This document shows, in pieces, positions 30,540 to 40,759 of a DNA stretch of 64,000 nt. Position 1 is the stretch's first letter, and every line of letters starts with the position of its first letter. The position numbers and the translations under genes are program-made. This DNA is from Mixophyes australis. Lineage: Eukaryota > Chordata > Amphibia > Anura > Limnodynastidae. Where the stretch lies: contig JAVHZZ010000061.1 of NCBI GenBank assembly GCA_036250195.1, forward strand, positions 310,001-374,000. Reading direction: 5' to 3'. The notes below the pieces were generated by a model that was not told the DNA's origin, made no database searches, and was given only the letters and a program-made list of their open reading frames with translations.

Positions 30540-30994
30540 GTGAGTTGTTAGCTTCATCTAGATCGGCAATCGGCTCAGGGTTACTTCACAGAAATGTTGT
30601 GGTTAAGAATGATAACATAGCTTGTAAGATCCATAGATCAAAGACTGATCCTTTGGGTAGGGGGCGGTGGATTACCTAGCATCGTAATCAGGATATTGCA
30701 GTTTGCCTGCTTGAGTTCACAAGATTGTATAGAGATATGTCCCCTGCTCCTGGTGGTAATTGGCTTAGGCACCATGATAGGTACCCCCTTACGAAGGTCC
30801 AGTTTTCCGCGGTCTTTAAGAATTGTATTGCTAAACTTGGATTGGATACAGCAGACTATGGGACTCATTCTTTTAGAATAGGAGCGGCTACAGTAGCGGC
30901 GGAGGAGGGTGTGTCGGAACAGAGTATCGTGGCTTCAGGTAGGTGAAGGTCTAAGTGTTTCAAACAGTATGTTAGGCCAGCTGTTGCGCTTTAG
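30540..30994 (+). pseudogene. Host Ngaro tyrosine recombinase, resumed
   Basis: Begins at GELLASSRSAIGSG, just downstream of where the first catalytic Arg should be. It continues with the beta-strand segment HRSKTDPLGRGRW, the same LTRLYRDMSPAPGG-type core minus its first Leu, HSFRIG, and the nucleophile Tyr in CFKQYVRP. It has stops at about 30,677 and 30,944 (TGA for Trp in GRW) and at least one frame change. It is closely related to the copy at 26,970 but not identical. Confidence 0.75.
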
Positions 30995-31225
30995 GCTTAA
31001 TAATGCGATGTGGTAAGGCTGACCCATGACATGCGTTGCTTGTCTTGTTAAAAGGAGGCGTGGAGGGATTTGCCATTTCTTTTCCCCGGGGGCCTGATTG
31101 GCTTGTGGCACCCCGGGGTTTCCGGTTTTACCTCCGCATGGGTCACCCTGCGTTGCGCGCAAATATATAGTAGTGTCTTTCTCTAATACCATGTATTATG
31201 TCTTGAAATTTGTTTTATGTGCATT

Positions 31226-31455
31226 TTACTCCATATTGCAGGTTCACGGCAGGATGGGAAGCATTTTTGGCTGGTCGGCCATTCATTTGTTTTTTGGGCC
31301 GGTAAGAGTGGTCCTGCTCATGATTTGAGCAAATTTCCCCGGGCAGATTCAGTTAGATGGTTAGGTTTTAGGGGTTTACGTTGGGCGACGCTATTAAAGA
31401 TTCTAAGGGATAGCGAGATAAAGTTTGGGCGCCCTTCAGTGCTTTTAATCAACAC
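31226..31455 (+). pseudogene. Host Ngaro SGNH domain, truncated
   Basis: Reads through QDGKHFWLVGHSFVFWAGKS and on to RPSVLLI, parallel to 27,538-27,725. It then breaks exactly where the Gly-Gly-Asn-Asp block should follow. After the break a minisatellite begins. The splice-acceptor-like CCATATTGCAG|GTT lies just upstream, as in the other copy. Confidence 0.7.
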
Positions 31456-31489
31456 TCTAGGCACCCAACCACCATGGCATTACTAGTGT

Positions 31490-31965
31490 TCTGTATTTAA
31501 TGAATAGGCCTCTTTACCCCAAATTAATAGCATTCTCAGCATTAACAGTTAAACAAACCCCCTCCTCCCCCACCCAACCAGTCCAAAACAATAAATTAGT
31601 ACACATTTAATAATTAGGATATTTTACCCCAACCAGCCCGGCATTAAATTAATATACTTAAATACTTAAATAAATACTTAAATTTAATAAATAAGCCTCC
31701 TACCCCCCAAACAGCCCCAACCTTAAATTAATAGCTCCCATGTTTAATAATTAGGCCTCCTCCCCCCTAAAAACCCCAACAGTATATTCTTAGTGTTTAT
31801 GTTTAATAAATAAACTTCCTTCCTCCCAACCTTCCCCAACATTAGATTAATAACATTCCGATTTGATTTTTAAAACAATTTCACCCCCACCAGCCCAAAA
31901 ATTAAATTAATAGCATTTCCATTTAATAAAAGGTCTATTTCACCCAACCAGCCTCAATATCAAGT
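31490..31965 (+). repeat. Diverged minisatellite, unit about 60 bp
   Basis: About seven to eight units of the pattern TTTAATAATTAGGCCTCC, then ACCCC-rich, CAGCCC and AACATTAAATTAATAGCAT. The units vary in length and are 70-85 percent alike by eye. Confidence 0.75.
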
Positions 31966-31974
31966 TCATAACAT

Positions 31975-32724
31975 AATATTTTCCACCATATTTAATTGCA
32001 CATGTGCTGGAAACAACATACTCTGCATTGCTGGGGAATGGGGTATTTTCTGTGGTAAAGAGCTGGCTAAGTCCTGATGATCTAGCAGCTTCAACCTTTT
32101 CTTTTGGGCTGGAAAATGTTGTTGCAGCTCTTGTTGTCTAGTAGCTTGGGTCTTTTCCTCTAGACTGCCACTCCTGTAGCATGTAGTCTGACAGCTTGAC
32201 TCTGGGTAATGGGGATGACAAAAACCTGTCCACATCCCATGACCAAGATCGTTTCCCAGGAGCACATCTCACATTTATTTGCCAGCTCCCCAATCGAGAC
32301 GTACCCTCACCGTGGGCACTTCGAGTCCATCTGGAACTGTGACTTTGGCAGTCTAGCCTGGCAATGCTGCAGCAGGTTCAGCAAGGATGGGGGCTCACCA
32401 CAGTGATTGAGGTCCCTGAGACTCTCAGGCCTTCTCCCTGCAATGGTCCAACTTGGGTGCTTCCACCTCTTTTTGGGTGTCTTTTTGGCCTCTTCACTGA
32501 GTCACTTTTCTCTGTGACATACGCCACTGGACTTTCTGGTACAAGAACAATCTTTTTAGGCCCACCTCCCTTAGTCGGGTATGCAAGTCAGCCTGTGGGA
32601 CAGTCTGGCCTTAGGTGACCGGTTTTCCCACAGCCATAACACTTCCTATCCAGTCTAGTCTGATGACTTCCAGGAACAGGGTGGAATTGCAGCCAACTAC
32701 AAGCACCTGGGTTAGTGGCTACTG
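31975..32724 (-). pseudogene. Retroelement gag/protease relic
   Basis: On the minus strand a CCHC zinc knuckle (CYGCGKTGHLRPDC, about 32,615-32,660) precedes a stretch with several stops, then LLGNDLGHG near 32,245-32,270, which resembles the C-terminal part of a retroelement aspartic protease. Order and strand fit a gag-protease junction of a Ty3/Gypsy-like element unrelated to the chromovirus. Frames are broken. Family assignment is uncertain. Confidence 0.5.
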
Positions 32725-33227
32725 TTAGGATCTGCCTCATGATGCTGCTTTAGCTCCTGCCTCTGGGACTATATTTATTATTATATTGACCCTGCAGTAC
32801 CTGTGAACCACCAGAGGTGCTGTTATTCTGCCTTCTCTTCTCACTATCAGGGACTACTAGCTGCACTATGTTAATCATTCGCACCTGATTGTCTCCTATA
32901 TATGCCTGCCTCTCCCAGTTTCCTTTGATGGTCATTAATGTTTCTGTGCCTGTAATGTTTATTTACCCTTGGACTAACTGCCTTGCTTTTTCTCTTTTCC
33001 TGTGGAAATCCTTGCTTAGCCAGTTTCTGCTTTTCTGTAAGCATTTAGCATTCATCTCTATCTTGTCACTTGGAGGTAAACCTGATATTTGCCTTATACC
33101 TGGAAGTCTGTTTATTCACTGATCTGGCCTGTGTTTAACTTGCATCACATGGACTGTGTTTTTCACTACATTAAACAGTTTAATACTTTCAATATATTTC
33201 TGGCTCCGTGGCTTTAATTGGACAGAA
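32725..33227 (+). mobile_element. Possible solo LTR
   Basis: Begins TGTTAGGATCTGCC, a common start for amphibian Gypsy LTRs, and contains ATTAAA near its right part. The right border is not clear and no target duplication was found, so the call is tentative. It abuts the gag relic on its left. Confidence 0.3.
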
Positions 33228-34938
33228 CGAATAATGAACAGAGGTTCATGTTAGAAGGACAAATTAGCACTCCTTATGTTAATTAAAATATAACTTTTAA
33301 TGATTATTGTTTAATAATGACATCCTCCCGGAAAACAAGGTGAAATATATTAAAATAACTTACAAATACACACATACACACGTGTGATAAAAACAAAAAC
33401 ACCAACTGATAGGGATCTATTATATAAGGAAATAGTCTGGTGGATACAAAGAGTATCTTGTATAAAACCTTTTTTAGCAAACCATTTACTGGTAAGTGGT
33501 GGTTGGTAAGAAGACAAAAATGATTTGAAGAGTAATTGAGAACCGTGTCTCTTATTGTGATGGTGTTACAAGCCTTCTAGTCACCACTGTAACAAATGTA
33601 GCAGGCAGATAACGGAGTAAGGTACTGGATCTTAGTGAATTTAATAAGGGGAACCCCCTAGCTCAAAAAGGTCTTAGCTTGTGTGATGCTATTGGTAAGT
33701 TTTAAATACAAGGCTTATTCTGGATTATTGACAGTATGAAGCACTACACCATAGCACTATACTGAGGCTGGTGTGCTTCCTGCACTGTGTAATATTGTCA
33801 GCAATAATAAAGGCAGATAGCTCATTGCCAGTAATGGCTCTATGTTACCAGAAAAAGTCCCTGATATAAAACAATTGACAGTCTCTATAGTAGACACTGT
33901 TCACAGCAATTATACATTTAGGTGCATCTATGATAAGGCTGGTGCAATTCCTGCAATGTATGACCTTGTCAGCTATACCACATGTAATTAGCTCATTACC
34001 AGTAACAGCTCTGTGGTACTGAAAGAGTTCCCTGATATGAGTGAGCTTATGTGTAGTCTCCATGAAAGACAATAGTCTCAGCAGCTGAGCTATTTTTATC
34101 TGGCTAACAAAAGATCCCCTATTGTAGCTAAAAACCGTTTTTTTCTGCCTGCCACTAAATGGAAGCTATCACTGCATCCCTATCTGTAGTTGGTGTTGGC
34201 GCCAAATAACGCCGGCCCCAACGTACGTTTCACCCTCAGGCTTTGTCAAGGGGAATCACCGTTAGCGCCGATGTGAGAAACTTTTATGTTCAGCCAGTGG
34301 GATCAGATGTTACGATTGACATACTGTCCAGCCAATAGTGAATGGGATTACCGTGACATCACACGCTGGGAAGGCCATTCATAGGCTGATAGAGACAGCT
34401 GGTCTCTCCACAGGGGAATCCCTTGTGGGTATCGAATCAGAGGAGGAGAAATAATGATAGACAGATGAGCCAGCCAATGCCTGTCCTTGGAGCATTTTGG
34501 ATTGAAATAAGATCCTGCAGACCAAGGATTAATATGACAGCGATAAGGATGATGTTAAACATGGTAGGTAATCACTTTTTCTACTGAATATCAGTATAGA
34601 TCATGAATAATGATAACAAATAACATGCAGACTGTTTTAAATAACGGGAATGCGATAAGCTGGATCTCTCCTGCTGTTATAATATCAGCAGGAAATAGCT
34701 GATAAAGTGTGCCTTCCATATTGTTAAGTTGTCAAAGTAATATTACTTGGCAGATCAGAAAATCTATATAGGGAAAACCCTTCTAAGTGTGATATAAGAG
34801 AAAGAGGGCATCAAACTGGAGGAATAAAATATGTACATTCTTGATGCACTTGGATTAAATAGCAGATCAAATAGAACAGATATACATGTGACAACTGGGA
34901 TTGTACTGACAAATGATAGTACTTGTGACAGTTCATAT
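33228..34938. other. Unassigned AT-rich region
   Basis: No coding region is supported. The piece around 34,195-34,265 (GCCGGCCCCAACGTACGTTT, then CAGGCTTTGTCAAGGGGAAT) looks like part of a frequent amphibian interspersed repeat. The sub-repeats near 33,760-33,860 and 33,930-34,030 (CTCATTGCCAGTAATGGCTC-like) show an approximate 170-bp internal duplication. Confidence 0.45.
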
Positions 34939-34961
34939 AAGTCATTCCTTTAATTAGACTA

Positions 34962-35790
34962 TTGGAAAAGCAGCTTGAGAAAATGAAGGAGGAGCTGAAA
35001 GCAAGCAATTCAGCAAAGTATGTTGGCCTTGTCGATCAAGTACTTAATTCGCTTCACAATGATCCTCGAGTTATTAAGATCTTGAACTCGGATCAGTACG
35101 TTTTGGCCACTGTGCTTGATCCAAGGTTTAAAACCTACATTGAGTCTTTACTTGTAAATGAGCGAGATGTGAACTTTTGCAAGGAGCTATTGCTCAGCAA
35201 GTTGGCCGCTGAACTGGGCCTCGGCTTGACGACGTGTCCTCCTTCACTTTCTCAAGCTGTTGCTCGTAAAAAATTAAATTTCCAAAAAAGAAGCAGGGAA
35301 GACACAGGGGGCAGACCAGAACAATTTAACATCTGGGCTGGTTTGAAGGATTTTTCAAAAAAAATGTGTCACTTTGCCCATAACTCCATCCAATATGAGT
35401 ATAAACATGCAAAGGATGGTGGAGGATTACTTTCAAGAGGTAGTTGATATGGAAATGTCAGACAGTCCCTTTCCTTACTGGGAAGAAAAGCAGGCCATTT
35501 GGAAACCCATGTACAAACTTGCTTTGCAATACCTAAGCTGCCCACCCTCCAGTGTGTACTCTGAACGAGTGTTCAGCACAGCAGGGAACTTAGTCAGTGA
35601 TCGCCGTAGAAGGTTACTTCCCAAAAATGTGGAGAAAATGATGTTTATAAAAATGAACTACATCTTCCACGAGAAAGGCCTTCACCATCCAAAAAATCCA
35701 AGCACTGACTGTTCTCTAATGGCGGATTCAAGCGGCGATGAATTGATAGTCTGTGATGATGATGTACACACTGATGAGGGTGAGGATTAA
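34962..35790 (+). pseudogene. hAT transposase, C-terminal half, frameshifted
   Basis: The first frame (to 35,447) carries the middle part, LEKQLEKMKEELKASNSAK and VLATVLDPRFKTYIESL. At an eight-A run (35,357-35,364) the frame changes. The second frame (to the TAA at 35,788-35,790) carries the hAT dimerisation domain: PYWEEKQAIWKPMYKLALQY, SVYSERVFSTAGNLVSDRRR, LLPKNVEKMMFIKMN. This domain is typical of hAT-Ac transposases and ZBED-type genes. The N-terminal half lies elsewhere (41,507-43,609). Confidence 0.85.
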
Positions 35791-35974
35791 GCTGAAGATG
35801 ATGCCGATAACATCTTTTTAAAACTTTCTATGTAAGTGTAGGGTGCAATCTACCCCCAAAGAGGAAAGGGACTTGTGGCATTTCCATATCACATACCATC
35901 TTGAAAGGCTGCTGTTAGGGCAATTTATCCTTAAGGGTAGGGTGTCATAGACAGAGTGACCCTAAACTGGCTTT

Positions 35975-36275
35975 GTCCATTTTTCATAATATTGTACAGT
36001 CTATAATGGCTGAATTTTTTGGTATTTTATACAAGTGGAGGGGGGCCTAGAGAGACAGAAACCAAACTGTCTTTCTCCATGTCAATTAATATTGTACAGT
36101 CTATAATGGCTGAATTTTTTAGTATTTTATACAAGTGGAGGGGGGCCTAGAGAGACAGAAACCAAACTGTCTTTCTCCATGTCAATTAATATTGTACAGT
36201 CTATAATGGCTGAATTTTTTGGTATTTTATACAAGTGGAGGGGGGCCTTGAGAGACAGAAACCAAACTGGCTTTT
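35975..36275 (+). repeat. 100-bp tandem repeat in the hAT 3-prime region
   Basis: CTATAATGGCTGAATTTTTT occurs at 36,001, 36,101 and 36,201, so the period is exactly 100 bp with three copies. It lies between the transposase stop and the right end. Confidence 0.9.
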
Positions 36276-36835
36276 TCCATTTCTTTACATATTTAACTAT
36301 AAGTGTAGGGTGTAATATACATTCAAAGACGATGGCTGCATTGCCAATATGCATAGATGGAGAGGAAGACAATCTGTTTTGTGTGTAGAATAGGCCTACC
36401 AACGAAGAATTAAACTGTTTTTTTGGATGATTTATTACCTCAACAATTAGATTACTTGTCTCTAAAACAGTTGGAGCACTAAATTGGGTTAATTTAGGCC
36501 CAAAAACATGGATTTTCCAAAAAAATAGCAAAACAAAACCAAACAAAACCAAAACCAAAACCAAAACCAAAACACGCAATGGCGGTTTTGCAAAACCAAA
36601 ACCAAAACCAAAACACGACGGTAATCCAGATCCAAAACCAAAACACGGGGGTCAGTGACCATCTCTATATTAAACACAGGGAGAGCATACAAACTCCACA
36701 CAGATAAGGCCATGGTTGGGAATTGAACTCGCAACCCCAGTGTTGTAAGGCAGGAGTGCTAACCACTAGGCCACCATACTGTCCTTAATGCAAGAGCCAT
36801 GTATGTATCATTTACTGATCTAAAATAAATTTTAG

Positions 36836-36858
36836 CCTAACCCTAACCCTAACCCTAA
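36836..36858. repeat. Short interstitial telomere-like repeat
   Basis: Nearly four CCCTAA units (TAACCCTAACCCTAACCCTAA) within the duplicated block. Too short to mark a chromosome end. Confidence 0.8.
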
Positions 36859-39800
36859 TTCTCATGTGCCTGGGAATTAAAGGTAGATCCTACCCCTACC
36901 AGACTTGCAGGAATAAGTTTGTGATTTCATTTGGGCTGGGAGGACAGACAAAAGAGAACACACAGAGAATTTTACTAAGTGGAAAATACATAAAATACAT
37001 AAAATCCTCCGGATTCACTGGAATTTCTTTTAGCTCAATAAATGATACATACATGGCTCTTGCATTAAGGACAGTATGGTGGCCTAGTGGTTAGCACTCC
37101 TGCCTTACAAAACTGGGCTTGTGAGTTCAATTCCTGACCATGGCCTTATATGTGTGGAGTTAGTATGCTCTACCTGTGTTTGATGTATAAATAGCCGATA
37201 ACAGTTACTGTAATTTAGAAACTTTTTTTCCCCCATTAACAATTAACTGGGCACATCTTTTTCTCTTACGCCGGCCAATGGCCCGATGTCACAGCGTGTA
37301 GCTACAGCTCAAAGTCTCCGCAGTGCGCTGCGTTGTAGCGTTGCCTCGGGTCCAAAGACTGCCCACAGCGAGTGCCCGAGTTTGGATGAATTGCTAAAAT
37401 TCTTGATTATTTGTGGACAATGAATATCAGAGAGGAGACACAAAGAAGCAGTGGGTATTTTATTGCTCTCGGTTCCCACCAGAAAGAAGCCTGGTTTGGA
37501 AAAGCAACACAGAAAACCCCAGTCCTGTTTTTTTCTGGCTATTTTCAAGAATTCACTGAAATCCAGTGAAATCATCCAGATCCAGTGGGACTGTTTTGAA
37601 ATCAAGGGGTGATTGCAGTGATTTGAAATCAATCTCACTGAATCTGGGTGATTTCAGTTGATTTTCCCTGATTTCAGTGAATTGAAGAAATTTGAAGAAA
37701 AAAACCAGGACGGGGTTTTGGCTCATACTTCCAGTCTTATTTGATTGAATGCAAAAACCCAATTATTTGTGAACAATGGATATCAGACATAAGGAAAGGA
37801 AGGTGTGCAGAGGTACATTTGTGTAATTCCATCAAAGGAGGAATTTTTAAAGCCAGTCCTGTTTTTATCTGTAATTTTCCTTAATTCACTGAAATCAGGA
37901 GAAATCTAGTAAAATCACCCGGGTTCAGTGGCACTGATTTGAAATCAGTGGGTGACAGTAATGATTTTACTTCAGTTTGTCAGAAATCTATAGGACATGA
38001 CGTTCCTAAGGCTTCTGGGGAGGATTAGTTTGATCAAGATGAACACCCTACTAAAAGTCTTATTCCTCTTCCTACCCCTCCCAGACTTGCAGAAATAAGT
38101 TTGTGATTTCATTTGGGCTGGGAGGACACACAAAAGAGAACATACAAACTCCACACAGATAAGGCCATGGTTGGGAATCAAACTCATGACCCCAGTGCTG
38201 TAAGGCAGAAGTGCTAACCACTAAGCCACTGTGCTGCCTGTAATTCGTTCTGAGTTTCTTGTCATTTGTCAGGTATAGCCTTGGAACTGCTCTTCCTTCT
38301 TCCTCGACATCTGGCAACGGCAGAAACCCACATGCAACTTTTACTTATTGAAATCCGAAGCTTCAGAAATCATTGCTCCATCGATGACTTCCCTGCTATG
38401 TCCAAATAAGTTAAAGGGGTTGCATGGCTCCGCCCAGTCAGAGGGTTGGGCCAATGATTCAGCCAATAAGCTCTCAACAGCGCCTATAAGACACCCATCT
38501 GCCCCTCCCACAGCAGGTATTTGTCCTAAAAGCTGTTAGGAATTAGTATCTAGCTTCTATTAGTAGGGTTGTTTCTCTAAGAGGCCAAGATCTACCTTTA
38601 ATTCCCAGGCACATGAGAATTTTACTAAGTGGAAAATACAGAAAATCCTCCGGATTCACTGGAATTTATTTTAGATCAATAAATGATACATACATGGCTC
38701 TTGCATTGAGGACAGCACGGTGGCCTAGTGGTTAGCACTCCTGCCTTACAACACTGGGGTTGTGAGTTCAATTCCCGACCATGGCCTTATCTGTGTGGAG
38801 TTTGTACACTCTCCCTGTGTATGCTATATAAATAGCCGATGACAGTTACTGTACTTTAGAAACTTTTTCCTCACAATTAACTAGGCACATCTTTTTCTCT
38901 TACGCCGGCCAATGGCCCGATGTCACAGCGTGTAGCCACGGCTCAAAGTCTCCGCAGTGCGCTGTGTTGTAGCGTTGCCTCGGGTCTAAAGACCGCCCAC
39001 AGCGAGTGCCCGCGTTTGGATGAATTGCTAAAATTCTTGATTATTTGTGGACAATGAATATCAGAGAAGAGACACAAAGAAGCAGTGGGTATTTTATTGT
39101 TATTTGTGGACAATGAATATCAGAGAGGAGACACAAAGAAGCAGTGGGTATTTTATTGCTCTCGGTTCCCACCAGAATGAAGCCTGGCTTGGAAAAGCTA
39201 CACATAAAACCCCAGTCCTGTTTTTTTCTGGCTATTTTCCACAATTCACTGAAATCCAGTGAAATCACCCAGATCCAGTGGGACTGATTTGAAATCAAGG
39301 GATGATTGCAGTGATTTGAAATCAATCTCACTGAATCTGGGTGATTTCAGTTGATTTTCCCTGATTTTAGTGAATTGAAGAAATTTGAAGAAAAATACCA
39401 GGACGGGGTTTTGGCTCATACTTCCAGTCTTATTTGATTGAATGCAAAAACCCAATTATTTGTGAACAATGGATATCAGACATAAGGAAAGGAAGGTGAG
39501 CAGAGGTACATTTGTGTAATTCCATCAAAGCAGGACTTTTTAAAGCCAGTCCTGTTTTTATCTGTAATTTTCCTTAATTCACTGAAATCAGGAGAAATCT
39601 AGTAAAATCACCCAGGTTCAGTGGCACTGATTTGAAATCAGTGGGTGACAGTAGTGATTTTACTTCAGTTTGTCAGAAATCTGGGTGAATTCAGTGGATT
39701 GAAGAAGATTCAAGATAAGAAAAACAGGACAGGCTAAAATTTGTTTACGGGGAATTATATTCCACTAATCTTCAAGTTACGCTCTTAATATAGGACATGG

Positions 39801-40309
39801 TGTTCCTAAGGCTTCTGTGGAGGATTAATATTATCAAGATGAGCACCCTACTAAAAGTCTTATTCCTCTTCTTTCCAGACTTGCAGAAATAAGTTTGTGA
39901 TTTCGTTTGAGCTGGGAGAACAAACACAGAGAAAACACACAAACTCCACACATATAGGGTCATGGTAGGGAATCAAACTCATGACCCCAGTGCTGTGAGG
40001 CAGAAGTGCTAACCACTGAGCCACCATTCTGCTATACTCTAAATGTCCCTCTCTATCTCCTCCTTGGCTCATCAGGCTGCCCCACATCCCACAGCTGGCC
40101 CTACCCTCCAACGCTGGGCTTGTTTGAGGAAACTAAAACACATTTCTTACATATTGTCTCCTCTCACCACACTGACCCACAATCCAAACTTCCCACCAGG
40201 ACTACAGCCGGGGGTTTTTCAGTGGTTAGCACCTCTGCTTTGCAGTATTGGGGTCTTGAGTACAATTCCCACCCATGACCTTATCTGGGTAGAGGTTGTA
40301 TGTTGCCCA

Positions 40310-40494
40310 CATTTGCATGGGTTTCATCACACAATCCAAAAACATACTAGTAGGTTGCTTTGCTGCTATTAACTTGACTTTAGTCTGTGTATGTGAGGGA
40401 ATTTAGACTGTAAGCGCCAATGGTCAAGGACTGATGTGAGTTCTCTGTACAGCGCTGCGGAATTAGTGGCGCTATATAAATAGCTGATGATGAT
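40310..40494 (+). repeat. LINE/SINE 3-prime tail
   Basis: Ends GTGGCGCTATATAAATAGCT followed by GATGATGAT. Same tail family as 11,936-12,078. Confidence 0.6.
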
Positions 40495-40759
40495 AGTTGC
40501 TATAATTTAGAAACCTTTTTTTTTCCTTTCAAAATTAACTGGACGCATACTCTTATGCCGGCCTATGGCCACATGTTGCACCAAGTAGCCACGACTCAAA
40601 GTCTCCGCAGTGCGCTGTGTTGTAGACTGTCCGCGCCCTGCCCCCTCCCACCACGACCTTCTCAGGATCTCCCGGAATTCACTTTTCAAAGGTTGGTAAG
40701 TATGTAAGATATCAAGAACATGGACCAGTTGACAATGAGAAATTTTGGTCCCTTATTAC

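Larger units (their letters stand above)
34939..36667 (+). mobile_element. hAT element, 3-prime half
   Basis: Starts abruptly inside the transposase gene and ends with the terminal motif CCATCTCTA (36,659-36,667), the complement of the TAGAGATGG that opens the 5-prime half at 40,760. Its first 167 bp repeat the last 167 bp of the 5-prime half (43,425-43,591) with one mismatch seen. Near the right end are AACCAAAACC runs (36,530-36,650). Confidence 0.85.
36640..40625. repeat. Duplicated SINE-rich block, unit about 1.6 kb
   Basis: Similar segments recur at about 37,076-37,990, 38,715-39,720 and partly at 40,215-40,625 (for example CGGCCAATGGCCCGATGTCA, then CAAAGTCTCCGCAGTGCGCT). Six tRNA-derived SINE pieces with GTGGCCTAGTGGTTAGCACT-like A-box regions lie in alternating orientation: 36,640-36,785 minus, 37,066-37,190 plus, 38,110-38,245 minus, 38,705-38,835 plus, 39,905-40,030 minus, 40,215-40,300 plus. 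Facing copies make inverted repeats. The block lies between the two hAT halves. No gene was recognised. Confidence 0.75.

Noticed and set aside
36836..36858. Chromosome end
   Set aside because: Only about four telomere-type units, embedded in repeats on both sides.
36640..40300. tRNA genes
   Set aside because: The GTGGCCTAGTGGTTAGCACT-type segments have A-box-like sequence but belong to SINE copies with linked SINE bodies; no cloverleaf was supported.
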